From positions 26,476 through 90,475 of the forward strand of contig PXRX01000031.1 of NCBI GenBank assembly GCA_003023195.1: a stretch of 64,000 nucleotides of DNA, given 5' to 3'. Source of the stretch: Halobacteriales archaeon QS_8_69_26. Its GTDB lineage: Archaea > Halobacteriota > Halobacteria > Halobacteriales > SW-7-71-33. Below, in pieces: positions 44,174 through 53,355 of the stretch. A program made the translations under genes and the position numbers. The notes below the pieces were generated by a model. It was not told the DNA's origin and made no database searches. It saw only the letters and a program-made list of their open reading frames with translations. How positions within the stretch are numbered: the first letter of the stretch is position 1; the number at the start of each line of letters is the position of its first letter.

Positions 44174-46558
44174 ATGACATCCGACTCGACACCGGACCCC
44201 GTAGACGTCGAGCACGCGATGGGGAGTTCCGCCGCGGGAAGCGGGGAGGGCGACGGCTCTCCCGGGGACCTGGTCGGCGCCCCCATCGAACGACGGGAGG
44301 ACGCCCACCTCCTGACGGGCGACACCCGGTTCACCGACGACGTCCAGTACCCCAGGGAGACCCACCTCGCGATCCACCGGTCGAGGTACGCACACGCCGC
44401 CGTGGAGGACGTGGACACGTCCGCCGCCGAGACGATGGACGGCGTGCTGGCGGTCTACACCCGCGAGGACCTCCTCGCGGCCGGCCTCGACGGCACCCTG
44501 CCGGGCGACGAACCGGACTACGGGGTTCCGGTCGACCGGCCGCTCCTGGCTGGCGACCGGGTCCGCTACCAGGGCGACCCCATCGCCGGCGTGGTCGCGG
44601 AGGACCGCTACACGGCCCACGAGGCCGCCGACGCCATCGACGTCTCCTACGATCGCCTGGACGCCGTCGGGGACGTGACCGACGCCCTCGACGGGGACGC
44701 GCCGACGGTCCACGAGGAGGCCCTCGACAACGTCGCCTTCGACTGGGAGGCCGGCGACGCGGAGGCCACCCGGGCCGCCATGGACGAGGCCGACGAGGTG
44801 GTCGAGGTCGACCTCTCCATCAACAAGGTCGTCGCGGTCCCGATGGAGCCACGGGCCGCCGTCGCCCGCTTCCAGGAGGGCGAGGGCCTGACGGTCACCC
44901 TGGGCTGCCAGTCGGTGCTGGGCGTCCAGGACCACCTCTCGGACGTGCTGGGAATCCCCGAACACCGGATCAGCGTCGATGCGCCGGACGTCGGCGGCGG
45001 GTTCGGCGTGAAGGCCCAGGCCTACACCGGCCACGTCCTCGCGGCGTGGTGTAGCGTCCAACTGAGCCGTCCCGTCAAGTGGGTCGCCACCCGGACCGAG
45101 GCGTTCCTCTCGACGAACCACTCCCGGCGCCACGAGGTGACCGCCCGGGCCGCACTCTCGGCGGACGGCGACCTGCGGGCGATGGGGTTCGAGTCGACCG
45201 CCGACGTGGGGGCCTACCTCACCCAGGGCGGGGCGCTGGTTCCCTCGCTGGCCTTCGGCACCCGCCTCTCGGGTGCCTACGACGTCGAGGCGGCCCACGC
45301 CCACGTGACCGGCGCGTTCACCAACACCACAACGCTGTCGGCCTACCGCGGCGCCGGTCGCCCCGAGGCGACTTACCTCGTCGAGCGCCTGGTCCGGGAG
45401 TCCGCCCTGGAACTCGGGGAGGACCCCGTCGAGTTCCGGCGGAGGAACTTCCTCGACCCCGACCAGTTCCCCTACGAGACGCCGTTCGGGTCCTCCTACG
45501 ACAGCGGCGACTACGAGGGGGCGCTCGACCTCGCCCTGGAGCACCTCGACTACGAGGCGTTCCGCGAGCGACAGGAGCGTGCCAGGGAAGAGGGTCGCTA
45601 CCTCGGGATCGGCGTCTCGTCGTACATCGAGATCTGTGGCGGCGGGCCGAACTCCCTCCAGGGGGGCGTCGTCCGGATGACTCCCTCGGGGAAGGTGGTC
45701 GCGGCCACGTCGCTCGTCGAGAACGGGCAGGGCCACGCCACCGGGTTCGCCCAGGTCGTCGCCGACGAACTCGGGGTGGACTACGACGACGTGGAGGTCG
45801 TCGAGGGCGACTCCGACCGCGCCCCCGAGGGCCAGGGCACCGGCGGATCCACGGCGATGACCCTGGGCGGGAACGCCCTCAAGGAAGGTGCCCGGCAGGT
45901 CCGGGAGCGTGCGCGAGAGGTCGCCGCCCACGAACTGGAGGCCAGCCCCGACGACGTGGAGTTCGAGGACGGCACCTTCCACCTCGCCGGCGCCCCCGAC
46001 CGCTCGCTGGACATCGACGAGGTGGCCCGCGCGGCCTACTCCGGGTCGCTCCCGCCGGAACTCAGGGGCCTGGAGGAGACGGCGTTCTTCTCGCCCGACG
46101 GCTCCACTGCGCCCTTCGGCACCCACCTCTGCGTCGTCGTGGTCGACCCCGACACCGGCGAGGTGGACATCGATCGCTACGTCGCCGTGGACGACGTCGG
46201 CACCCAGGTCAACCCCACGCTGGTCGAGGGGCAGGTCGTCGGTGGGATCGTCCAGAGTATCGGCCAGGCGCTCCACGAGGAGGCCGTCTACGACGACAAC
46301 GGCCAGTTGATGACCGGGTCGCTCCAGGACTACGACCTCCCGCGAGCCGACGACGTCCCCGAGATAGAGTGGGACAGCACCGTCACCCCCTCGCCCAACA
46401 ACCCCATCGGTGCCAAGGGCGTGGGCGAGGCCGGCACCATCGGCGCGATGCCCGCCGTCGTCAACGCCGTCCTCGACGCCCTGGAGCCGTTCGACGTCGA
46501 GACCCTCGACATGCCCATCACCGACGAGAAGGTCTGGCGGGCGATCCACGGGGACTGA
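44174..46558 (+). CDS. Molybdopterin-binding large subunit, xanthine dehydrogenase/CoxL family (form II-like)
   Basis: A 794-residue catalytic subunit of a molybdenum hydroxylase. It starts at ATG 44174 (MTSDSTPDPV); the ORF is open upstream, but homology begins after about residue 30. Family marks: GAPIERREDAHLLTGDTRFTDD, YQGDPIAGVVAEDRYTAHEAAD, VGGGFGVKAQAYT, the loop AYRGAGRPEA near 390 (form II; form I CO dehydrogenases have AYxCSFR) and GAKGVGEAG near 746 with the catalytic Glu. The FAD-binding (CoxM) and iron-sulfur (CoxS) genes are absent here. Substrate unknown. Confidence 0.9.
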   Translation: MTSDSTPDPVDVEHAMGSSAAGSGEGDGSPGDLVGAPIERREDAHLLTGDTRFTDDVQYPRETHLAIHRSRYAHAAVEDVDTSAAETMDGVLAVYTREDLLAAGLDGTLPGDEPDYGVPVDRPLLAGDRVRYQGDPIAGVVAEDRYTAHEAADAIDVSYDRLDAVGDVTDALDGDAPTVHEEALDNVAFDWEAGDAEATRAAMDEADEVVEVDLSINKVVAVPMEPRAAVARFQEGEGLTVTLGCQSVLGVQDHLSDVLGIPEHRISVDAPDVGGGFGVKAQAYTGHVLAAWCSVQLSRPVKWVATRTEAFLSTNHSRRHEVTARAALSADGDLRAMGFESTADVGAYLTQGGALVPSLAFGTRLSGAYDVEAAHAHVTGAFTNTTTLSAYRGAGRPEATYLVERLVRESALELGEDPVEFRRRNFLDPDQFPYETPFGSSYDSGDYEGALDLALEHLDYEAFRERQERAREEGRYLGIGVSSYIEICGGGPNSLQGGVVRMTPSGKVVAATSLVENGQGHATGFAQVVADELGVDYDDVEVVEGDSDRAPEGQGTGGSTAMTLGGNALKEGARQVRERAREVAAHELEASPDDVEFEDGTFHLAGAPDRSLDIDEVARAAYSGSLPPELRGLEETAFFSPDGSTAPFGTHLCVVVVDPDTGEVDIDRYVAVDDVGTQVNPTLVEGQVVGGIVQSIGQALHEEAVYDDNGQLMTGSLQDYDLPRADDVPEIEWDSTVTPSPNNPIGAKGVGEAGTIGAMPAVVNAVLDALEPFDVETLDMPITDEKVWRAIHGD

Positions 46559-46652
46559 CCCGCCGACTGGCGGAGAGCAAACCGGCCCACGTTCGCCCGG
46601 TCCTGCCGAAGTGATCGGCGGGCATTTACCGCTGCCGACCCTCCCTCGTGAC

Positions 46653-46922
46653 ATGAGCGACACCGACGCCGAGGCCCCGGACGACCTGGATGTCCGCACG
46701 AACGACGGGAAAACGGTCTACGTCGACCGCACCGACGGTGAGCGCGGGTCCGAGGGGGCCTTCCTCGTCGCCTACCTCTCGCCGGACCGGGAGCGCCGGT
46801 ACGGCTGGCTCTGTACCAACTGCGACACCTTCGACAACGCCATGGACTCGATGGGTCGGATCGAGTGCAACGTCTGCGGGAACTTCCGCAAGCCCACCGA
46901 GTGGGACGCCGCCCACGAGTGA
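46653..46922 (+). CDS. Small zinc-ribbon protein (DUF5816-like)
   Basis: An 89-residue protein from ATG 46653 with TTTACC about 26 bases upstream, so probably leaderless. CTNC and CNVCGN pairs make one zinc ribbon, in a conserved-looking context (RRYGWLCTNCDTFDNAMDSM, FRKPTEWDAAHE). From memory this resembles the haloarchaeal DUF5816 family; function unknown. It is too small and specific to be a chance frame. Confidence 0.8.
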   Translation: MSDTDAEAPDDLDVRTNDGKTVYVDRTDGERGSEGAFLVAYLSPDRERRYGWLCTNCDTFDNAMDSMGRIECNVCGNFRKPTEWDAAHE

Positions 46923-47037
46923 CCGCCGAGTCGGGTTCTCTCGCTCGGCGGAGCCAGGTGTTACTCGGATTCGAATACGTGTTCTTGTAGACGGATTTGT
47001 AAACCTTTATCACGCGTTCCGTGGTACCATACCGCGG

Positions 47038-47352
47038 ATGGCCCAAGACATCCACCTCGCGAACCGGGCCAGGTCGATTTTCGAAGAGCTGGGGTACGAC
47101 GTCAGAATGAACGGTGCCCGTGGGGAGTTCCGGGCCGAACGCGACTGGAAGCAGGTGACGGTACGGGCCGTGGCCGATCCGGGGGAGGCCGCGCCGGCCG
47201 GCGACCTGTGCTGTTTCGTGACCGACGACGACACCGCAGAACCGCTCGTCCGTCGACTGGAGGGCAGCGAGGACGGTGCCGAGTTCGCCGTCATCTCGGT
47301 CGACGGACGCGACGGGTACGAGGTCGTCCGCGCCCCGAGGGCGGACCAGTAG
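47038..47352 (+). CDS. Small conserved haloarchaeal protein, unknown function
   Basis: A 104-residue protein from ATG 47038 (MAQDIHLANRARSIFEELGY). CCTTTATC at 47004-47011 is at the right distance for a leaderless promoter. The sequence is amphipathic with DVRMNGARGEFRAERDWKQVT and a single CC pair (GDLCCFVTDD). I do not recognise a family with known function. It is separated from the zinc-ribbon gene by an AT-rich promoter. Confidence 0.75.
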   Translation: MAQDIHLANRARSIFEELGYDVRMNGARGEFRAERDWKQVTVRAVADPGEAAPAGDLCCFVTDDDTAEPLVRRLEGSEDGAEFAVISVDGRDGYEVVRAPRADQ

Positions 47353-47412
47353 GGGCAGGGCGATCCCCCGCCGACGGGGACTTCCGAAGTGACGGTCAGG
47401 ACGGGTGAGTGA

Positions 47413-48618
47413 CTACAGTTCGGAACGGGCGGTCGCCAGCCCCGCGTCGGCGTCGACGTCAGCACCGGCCCGCTCCAGTTCCGTCCCGAGGGCCGCGAGC
47501 AGTGCCATCACGTTGCCGGGGCGCGCCGAGTGACCCATGCAACCGATCCGGAAGACTTCACCGGTCATGGCGCCGAGGCCGCTGGCTATCTCGATGCCGT
47601 GCTCGTCGAGGAGTCGCTCGATGACCGCGCTGTCGTCGACGCCGTCGGGGACGCGCACGGCGTTGAGGCTCGGTAGCCAGGCCTCCTCCGGGGCGTTGAG
47701 CGCGAGGCCCATCTCCTCCAGGCCGGCCCTGAGCGCGCCGGCGACGTGGCGGTGGCGCTCCCAGCGTTCCTCGATGCCTTCCTCGGCGACCAGGCGGAGC
47801 GCCTCCCGGAGCGCGTAGACGTTCGTGACGGGCGCGGTGTGGTGGTACGCACGCTCGTCGCCCCAGTAGTCCTCCAGGAGCGAGAGGTCCAGGTACCAGG
47901 AACGGACCGGTTCGTCGCGCGACCGGACGGCGTCCATCGCGCGATCGTTCAGGGTCAGCGGGCTGGCACCCGGGGGACACGAGAGGCACTTCTGGGGGCC
48001 GGAGTAGGCCACGTCGATGCCCCACTCGTCGACGCGGAGTTCGACACCGCCGAGCGACGTGACGCAGTCCGCGATGACGAGGGCACCGGCGTCGTGGGCG
48101 GCCTCGGTGATGGCTGGGACATTTGGCTGGAGTGCCCCGGTCGAGGTCTCTGCGTGGACGAACCCCACGACGTCCGGGTCGTGCTCCTCGACGCCGGACC
48201 GTACGTCGGCGGGGTCGAGCGGTTCGCCCCAGGGGGCGTCGACCCGGGCCACCTCGCCGCCGGCCCGCCGGACCATCTCCGCCATCCGGTCCCCGAAGTA
48301 GCCGTTCGAGGGGACCAGCGCGAGGTCGCCCGGCGCGACGACGTTGCCGATGGCGGCCTCCATCGCCGCCGACCCCGTGCCGGAGACGGGAATCGTCCAC
48401 TGGTTGTCCGTCCGGAAGGCGTACCGGAGGAGGTCCTGGACCTCGTCCATCATCTCGACGAACGACGGGTCGAGGTGGCCCACGAGGGGCGTGCTCATCG
48501 CCCGGAGTACCCGGGGGTTGACGTCGCTCGGTCCCGGCCCCATCAGGGTCCGGTCCGGGGGCGTCAACTCGTCGACGTCGGGTGCGTCCGCGTGGTCAGG
48601 TTCGGCCTGTCGGCTCAT
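47413..48618 (-). CDS. Class V aminotransferase (alanine-glyoxylate/serine-pyruvate type)
   Basis: A 401-residue cytosolic PLP enzyme from ATG 48618 (MSRQAEPDH). Family blocks: LMGPGPSDVNPRVLRAM, VPVSGTGSAAMEAA-like (IPVSGTGSAAMEAAIGN), HAETSTGALQPN, DCVTSLGGVEL and the PLP lysine in SGPQKCLSCPPG. The C-terminus has FRIGCMGHSARPGNV. It moves an amino group from alanine or serine to glyoxylate or pyruvate, in glycine/serine metabolism. The precise donor is not known. Confidence 0.93.
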   Translation of the reverse strand: MSRQAEPDHADAPDVDELTPPDRTLMGPGPSDVNPRVLRAMSTPLVGHLDPSFVEMMDEVQDLLRYAFRTDNQWTIPVSGTGSAAMEAAIGNVVAPGDLALVPSNGYFGDRMAEMVRRAGGEVARVDAPWGEPLDPADVRSGVEEHDPDVVGFVHAETSTGALQPNVPAITEAAHDAGALVIADCVTSLGGVELRVDEWGIDVAYSGPQKCLSCPPGASPLTLNDRAMDAVRSRDEPVRSWYLDLSLLEDYWGDERAYHHTAPVTNVYALREALRLVAEEGIEERWERHRHVAGALRAGLEEMGLALNAPEEAWLPSLNAVRVPDGVDDSAVIERLLDEHGIEIASGLGAMTGEVFRIGCMGHSARPGNVMALLAALGTELERAGADVDADAGLATARSEL

Positions 48619-48732
48619 GGATCCGGCTACGCCACCTGGCACAAAAGGCTCCCCGATATCGTCCCGGGCGAGTGCCGGACGACCGCGGGGGCCGACGCCA
48701 CGCTTAACACCGGCGCCGCCGACCCGCCGTCC

Positions 48733-49350
48733 ATGACACGCCAGTCGACGACGACCGCGGCCCAGGACGGATCCGGGAGTCTCGCGGGCATCGTCGAACG
48801 GTCCATCGAGGCGTTCGTGGGGGACATCGTCGACGCCCTGCCCAAGATAATCGCGGGGGTGGTGTTCCTCGCCCTCGCGGCGATACTGGTGAAGGTCATC
48901 ATGACCCTCGTCCGGTACGTCCTGCGCCGGACGCTACCGGGGGAGTCCCCGGTCTACCGGCACTTCCTGTCGACCATCGTCCTGGTGGTCCTGTGGTTCG
49001 GCGTCGCGCTCTCTTTTCTCTCGGTGGTCGGCCTCGAGGAGATAGCGGCCGCTCTGGGGACCGCGAGCGGCTTTCTCGCCCTCGGGGTCGCCTACGCGCT
49101 CTCGGACATGATAGAGGACGCCGTCGCCGGCGTCTACCTCCTCCGGGATCCCGACTTCACCCCCGGCGACACCATCACTGTCGGGGACACGACCGGCGTG
49201 ATCGAGTCCATCGAACTCCGGAAGACGCGGTTCAGGACCGGCGACGACGTGGAAGTCCGGTCGAACGCGGTCGTCGAGAAGCGGTGGAAAAAGCTGGACG
49301 ACGGCGAGGCGGAAGCGGCCGCCGACGGATCGCCCGGGGCGGGGTCGTGA
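48733..49350 (+). CDS. Short MscS-like membrane protein
   Basis: A 205-residue protein from ATG 48733. It has about three helices (residues 35-60, 78-100 and 107-125) and the pore region GTASGFLALGVAYALSDMIEDAVAG, followed by the MscS beta domain (FTPGDTITVGDTTGVIESIELRKTRFRTGDDVEVRSNAVV). The chain ends there with an acidic tail, so the usual C-terminal alpha/beta domain that forms the vestibule is absent. It may be a small-conductance channel or a regulatory homologue. Confidence 0.85.
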   Translation: MTRQSTTTAAQDGSGSLAGIVERSIEAFVGDIVDALPKIIAGVVFLALAAILVKVIMTLVRYVLRRTLPGESPVYRHFLSTIVLVVLWFGVALSFLSVVGLEEIAAALGTASGFLALGVAYALSDMIEDAVAGVYLLRDPDFTPGDTITVGDTTGVIESIELRKTRFRTGDDVEVRSNAVVEKRWKKLDDGEAEAAADGSPGAGS

Positions 49351-49440
49351 ACCGGCGACGGGGTCGAGGGGGGATCGGGGACCGAGGCGACCGACCGGTG
49401 ATCCTCCGGTGCGCCACCCGGACGCCCCGCCCGAGTCCGG

Positions 49441-50208
49441 TCAGCCGAAGTACCGGAGGTCGTCGTCGCCGGGCAGTTCCATCGAGGACTGCTGGTCCTC
49501 CATCTCGCGGATCCGGTTGATGACCTCCTCCATCTCCTCGGCCCGGTCCTGGAGGTCAGAGTAGTCCAGTTCGACCGACAGCAGTTCCTCCAGGGCTTCG
49601 AGGACGGCCTGGGCGCTCTTCGGGTCGACCAGGTAGCCGGAGGTCTCGCCCATCAGGCAGGCGGTCTCCATGCCACGCCGGTCGCCCAGGCCCAGGAGCA
49701 GGCCGCTGACGCCGACGATACCGCCTGCGGGTTCGTTCTCGCGGAACTCGACGCCGGCGTCCTCCAGTCGTTCGACGGTCGCCTCGCCCGGGGCGGCCCC
49801 GATGACGTCGTAGTCCTCGATGAGTTCGCCGGTCGGGACGCCACCGAGGGCGTAGACCTCCTCGGCCCCGAACTCCTCGGCGACGTCCAGGAACCCGTCG
49901 GCAAGCCGGTAGTGGCCTTCGTTCGACTGGGCCTGGTGGTCGGCGGTGAGTACGAGCAGGTCCCGACCCTCGGTCTCGATGGCGTGGAACTCGGCGCTGG
50001 AGAGGCCCGCGAGGCCGTCCTCGACGGTGACCTTCGGGGGGAGGTGCTCCGAGTGGACCCGCCGCACCAGCGTGGTGTCGTCGTCGTACTCGTCGACCAG
50101 GTGCTCCGCCGCGAGCTTCCCGACGTGGCCCACGCCGGGGAGCCCCTCGACCAGCACCGGGTCCGCCAGGTCCGCCTGGCCGGTCTCGTCGACCGCGATC
50201 TCGTCCAT
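49441..50208 (-). CDS. Proteasome assembly chaperone family protein (PAC2)
   Basis: A 255-residue cytosolic protein of the PAC2 family. Blocks are LVEGLPGVGHVGKLAAEHLV, LLVLTADHQAQSNEGHYRLAD, VYALGGVPTGEL, GVSGLLLGLGDRRGMETACLMGET and a C-terminal coiled coil (LQDRAEEMEEVINRI). The archaeal member is thought to help proteasome assembly, mainly by homology with eukaryotes. In haloarchaea it usually follows aIF2-alpha and Nop10, as it does here, but 400 bases separate it from Nop10. Confidence 0.92.
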   Translation of the reverse strand: MDEIAVDETGQADLADPVLVEGLPGVGHVGKLAAEHLVDEYDDDTTLVRRVHSEHLPPKVTVEDGLAGLSSAEFHAIETEGRDLLVLTADHQAQSNEGHYRLADGFLDVAEEFGAEEVYALGGVPTGELIEDYDVIGAAPGEATVERLEDAGVEFRENEPAGGIVGVSGLLLGLGDRRGMETACLMGETSGYLVDPKSAQAVLEALEELLSVELDYSDLQDRAEEMEEVINRIREMEDQQSSMELPGDDDLRYFG

Positions 50209-50320
50209 GGGTGCGACTCGCGGGCGCGGCGCTTAAAGGGGCGTCGGTAGGCCCCGCGCCCGGTCAGCAGGCCCCTGGACGTCCCGGTCACCGTTCGGGG
50301 CGGATCCCGTTCCCCGGCGG

Positions 50321-50497
50321 TCAGGGATCCGGACAGTCCTCGTCGCCGAGACGGACCTCGCTGATCGAGACGTGAACGTAGGTGATGGGCGGGGGGACGA
50401 CGCCGGCGTAGCCGATGGTCGGGTCGACGCCTGCGAGCCTGGAATCCCGGCTAACCGATGCGGCGGCCTGGTTCTCGAAGTCGTAGAACGCGGGGAT
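50321..50497 (-). pseudogene. Orphan 58-codon coding remnant
   Basis: An open frame of 58 codons is bounded by a stop at 50498-50500 and by its own TGA at 50321-50323. It has no ATG, GTG or TTG start, but strongly host-like codon use: it begins FYDFENQAAASVSRDSRLAG after two or three codons and ends ITYVHVSISEVRLGDEDCPDP. It looks like the C-terminal part of a lost gene between Nop10 and PAC2. I recognise no family. A nearby start lost by frameshift is possible. Confidence 0.45.
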
Positions 50498-50608
50498 TCA
50501 GGATCTGAAACTGTAGGAACCGGACAGGAGGACCGGGCGGGAGGATTCGAGTGTTCCGGGATCGGGGGGCCTCCCGTATGTTCGGGGTCGGGGACCGGCC
50601 GGTCGGGG

Positions 50609-50791
50609 TCAGTCGGGGTCGCGGCGCTTCAGTGCTCTGCGATACTCGCCGTAGGGATCTTCCGGGTCGAACGGGGCGGGTGCGCTGTTGACCGCACTCG
50701 CGCCGCACTCCGGACACTCCTCGCCCAGCGTGTAGACCGGCCGGTCGTGGGCGTCTTCCCAGTCCGAACAGACCCTGATGTCAGACTTCAC
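50609..50791 (-). CDS. nop10: H/ACA ribonucleoprotein component Nop10
   Basis: A 60-residue protein of the H/ACA snoRNP complex that guides pseudouridylation. The zinc-ribbon half has CSDW and CPECG, and the family sequence continues (VYTLGEECPECGA, APFDPEDPYGEYRRALKRR). The first Cys pair is shortened to a single Cys (RVCSDW), as in many archaeal homologues. It starts 24 bases after the stop of aIF2-alpha. Confidence 0.93.
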   Translation of the reverse strand: MKSDIRVCSDWEDAHDRPVYTLGEECPECGASAVNSAPAPFDPEDPYGEYRRALKRRDPD

Positions 50792-50815
50792 GACGATCCC
50801 TCCGGTGGTGCCGGC

Positions 50816-51616
50816 TCACTCCTCGTCCGACCGGCGCTCGCGGTGGAACTCGGCGGTCCCGCCGACGGCCTCGATGGCCTCGCGGGCCCGGGCGACGCTG
50901 GCCTCCAGTTCGTCCTCGGCGGTCTTGTAGTTGGGCGCACGGACGCGGATCCGGTACTCCGGCGCGCCGACGTAGGTGACCTCCAGGTCCACCTCGTCGG
51001 GGACCTCGCCGTTGCCGCTTGCAGCCTCGAGAGCCTGCTTGACGTCGTCGACGCCGTCCCCGTCGTAGCTCTCCAGGTCCACGTAGCCGGTCACGTCGAC
51101 GTAGGGCACCGAGACGTTCTCGCGGGCGGTGTCGACGATGGCGTCGACTTCCTCGTCGCTCAGGTCGGTGCCGGAGAGGGCCTCCTGTCCGTGGATCGCG
51201 GCCTCCTCGAAGGCGTCGTAGAGCGACCCGAACGCGGCCAGCAGTTCGTTCGCGATGGCGGTGTACTGCTCCCCGTCGACGTCCTCGCCGAAGGCCAGTT
51301 CCATCCAGTTGTCGGCCTTCTGCTCGTTCTTCCACTCCTGTATCTTCTCGCTGCGCTGGTGGTCGTTGACGTCCTTCAGCGAGAGGTCTATCTGCTGTGC
51401 GTCCTCGTCCACCTCCAGGACCTTGGCGACGACGCGTTCGTCCTCCCGGACGTGGTCGCGGATGTTCTTGATCCACCCCGAGGCGACCTCCGGGATGTGG
51501 ACCAGGCCGCGCTTGTCCTCGTACTCCTCCAGGTCGACGAACGCGCCGAAGTCCTCTATTTCGTCTACCTTGCCGACGACGAGTTCGCCCTTCTCGGGCC
51601 AGCCGCTGTACTTCAT
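50816..51616 (-). CDS. eif2a: Translation initiation factor aIF2 subunit alpha
   Basis: A 266-residue subunit of the heterotrimer that carries initiator tRNA to the ribosome. It starts at ATG 51616 ([16 protein letters not shown]) with an S1 RNA-binding domain ([30 protein letters not shown]). A helical domain follows with [14 protein letters not shown], and the C-terminal alpha/beta domain contains [21 protein letters not shown]. Length and all blocks fit the family. A TATA box in the first 29-bp repeat upstream lies about 29 bases before the start. Confidence 0.97.
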   Translation of the reverse strand: MKYSGWPEKGELVVGKVDEIEDFGAFVDLEEYEDKRGLVHIPEVASGWIKNIRDHVREDERVVAKVLEVDEDAQQIDLSLKDVNDHQRSEKIQEWKNEQKADNWMELAFGEDVDGEQYTAIANELLAAFGSLYDAFEEAAIHGQEALSGTDLSDEEVDAIVDTARENVSVPYVDVTGYVDLESYDGDGVDDVKQALEAASGNGEVPDEVDLEVTYVGAPEYRIRVRAPNYKTAEDELEASVARAREAIEAVGGTAEFHRERRSDEE

Positions 51617-51632
51617 GTTGTCCCGCCCTAGC

Positions 51633-51760
51633 GCCCCGACGGATAAAACGACCGGGGATCGGCCCCGACGGATAAAACGACCGGGGATCGGCCCCGACGG
51701 TCGAGACACCGCGAATCGAGGATCGGCCCCGACGGTCGAGACACCGCGAACCGTGGATCG
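51633..51760. repeat. Nested tandem repeats forming a duplicated aIF2-alpha promoter
   Basis: Two 29-bp units (51633-51661 and 51662-51690, identical) are followed by two 35-bp units (51691-51725 and 51726-51760, nearly identical). All begin GCCCCGACGG and end GGATCG. In the 29-bp units the minus strand reads CGTTTTATCC, a TATA-like element; the first lies about 29 bases before the aIF2-alpha ATG and the second exactly one unit further. The 35-bp units lack the TATA element. This amounts to a doubled promoter in the divergent region with the AstE/AspA-type gene. Confidence 0.85.
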
Positions 51761-51833
51761 CCCCGACTGAACTGGACGCCCCCGGAGCGGGATCGAAAGC
51801 GACTCCATCCCGCACGTTGTACCGGTACCACTG

Positions 51834-52817
51834 ATGCGGATCGAGGTGCTCGGGGACGGGCCGCCGGAGGTGGCGGTCGTCGGCGGGATACACGGGGACG
51901 AACCCTGCGGCGTGCGTGCGGTCGAACACCTCCTGGCGTCGGACCTGTCGGTCCGCCGGCCGGTCGCGTTCGTCGTGGCGAACGAGGAGGCCGTCGACCG
52001 CGGCGTGCGCTACGTCGAGGAGGACCTCAACAGGGCGTTCCCGCCGCTGGGGGTCGACCACGACGAGTTCGCGTTCTCGAACACCCACGAGGGGCGACTG
52101 GCCCGGCGGATGTACGACCGCCTGGAGGACTGCCTCAGCCTCGCCATCCACTCGACGCGGTCGTACCCGCACCCCTTCTCGGTCGTCGTCGACCCCGACG
52201 CCGAGCAACTGGACGTCTGTGCCCGCCTCCCGACGGACCTGGTCGTCGATAGCACCGCGATCCCCGACGGCCGGTTCCTGGAGGCGTGCCCGGCAGTCGA
52301 GGTGGAGGCCGGCTACCAGGGAAGCCAGGCCGCCACCGACGACGCCATCGACGTCGCGCGGGCGTTCCTCGCGGCCACCGGGGTCATCGACGGCCCCGCG
52401 GTCCCCGGCGAGAAGTCCCTCTTTCGCGTCCGCCGACCGATCCCCAAGCGGGCCGGCGGCGGGTACGACGTGTTCGTCCGGAACTTCGAACGGGTTCCCG
52501 CCGGCGAGCCCTTCGCGGCGGTCGACGGCGAACTGGTCTACGCCGAACGGGAGTTCTACCCCGTCTTGCTCTCCTCCCACGGCTACCGCGACCTGTTCGG
52601 CTACGAGGCCGACCGCGCCGGGACGATCACGCCCGAAGGTGGCATCGTCGAGGACGTGATCACACCGGGGGCGGCGGGTTCCGCGGCGGACCAGTCCGAC
52701 CGCCCGGTCGAGGGGGACGCACCGGCCGAGGGCGACGTACAGGTCGAGGGCGAGGCCACGGCCGAGAAACCGGTCGCGTCCGATCCCAACGACCCCGACG
52801 GTGAGTCCGACGACTGA
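51834..52817 (+). CDS. Succinylglutamate desuccinylase/aspartoacylase family zinc hydrolase
   Basis: A 327-residue cytosolic enzyme of the AstE/AspA family (M14-like zinc carboxypeptidase fold). Zinc ligands and catalytic motifs: [15 protein letters not shown] (HGDE), NRAFPPLG with ADL-like [21 protein letters not shown] (third ligand His) and [10 protein letters not shown] with the catalytic Glu. The C-terminal 50 residues are a low-complexity acidic tail. Substrate not known; N-acyl amino acids are likely. It has its own promoter next to the repeats. Confidence 0.9.
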   Translation: MRIEVLGDGPPEVAVVGGIHGDEPCGVRAVEHLLASDLSVRRPVAFVVANEEAVDRGVRYVEEDLNRAFPPLGVDHDEFAFSNTHEGRLARRMYDRLEDCLSLAIHSTRSYPHPFSVVVDPDAEQLDVCARLPTDLVVDSTAIPDGRFLEACPAVEVEAGYQGSQAATDDAIDVARAFLAATGVIDGPAVPGEKSLFRVRRPIPKRAGGGYDVFVRNFERVPAGEPFAAVDGELVYAEREFYPVLLSSHGYRDLFGYEADRAGTITPEGGIVEDVITPGAAGSAADQSDRPVEGDAPAEGDVQVEGEATAEKPVASDPNDPDGESDD

Positions 52818-52912
52818 CCGAGGGGGCTCCGGTCCTGCGGCGGGTCACCGCCGGATTTTCTCCGACCCGACGATCCGATTGAATTAAGGATGCGCCGGAT
52901 CGACGGACGAAC

Positions 52913-53296
52913 ATGGACGTCGAAGAGGAACAGCAGGCGGGCGTCAACTGGCCATTCCTAGGTACGGCGGTGGGGACGGTCGCGGTCGCGGGCGGAGCAG
53001 CCTTCGGGGTCGCCAACCTGGCGGGGGGGACCGTCGCGAGTTTCGGGGCGCTGGCCTTTCTCGACCTGGTCCTCGGGATCCTGATGGTGTTCGGGTACGT
53101 GACGGTCCTGTCCTCGACGGGGCCGGTGAACCCGGGGACCGGGGCGGGCCACCTCGGGGGGATCCCCGAAACCGGCGGGTACGAGGGCTCCGACGACACC
53201 TTCGAGGGGTGGGGCCTGTCGCGGTCCCACCTGGTGCTGTTCGCCGGGATCGGGTTCCTGGTCGCCGGAGTGGTCGGCGTCGCCCTGGCGCTGTAG
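52913..53296 (+). CDS. Small three-helix membrane protein
   Basis: A 127-residue protein with an acidic N-terminus (MDVEEEQQAGVN) and three hydrophobic stretches (about residues 15-36, 42-66 and 104-127). The loop between helices 2 and 3 is acidic and Gly-rich. GAATTAAGG near 52881 is placed for a leaderless promoter. No family recognised. Confidence 0.72.
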   Translation: MDVEEEQQAGVNWPFLGTAVGTVAVAGGAAFGVANLAGGTVASFGALAFLDLVLGILMVFGYVTVLSSTGPVNPGTGAGHLGGIPETGGYEGSDDTFEGWGLSRSHLVLFAGIGFLVAGVVGVALAL

Positions 53297-53355
53297 GGTG
53301 GATCCGTCGGAGGCTGGTAGACCGGTCGGGTCGGTCGGATCGTTCCCATCGAGGA

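Noticed and set aside
42601..44418. Longer form of nucleotidase copy B starting at 44418
   Set aside because: The extra N-terminus has non-coding composition and the paralogue aligns from the GTG at 43962.
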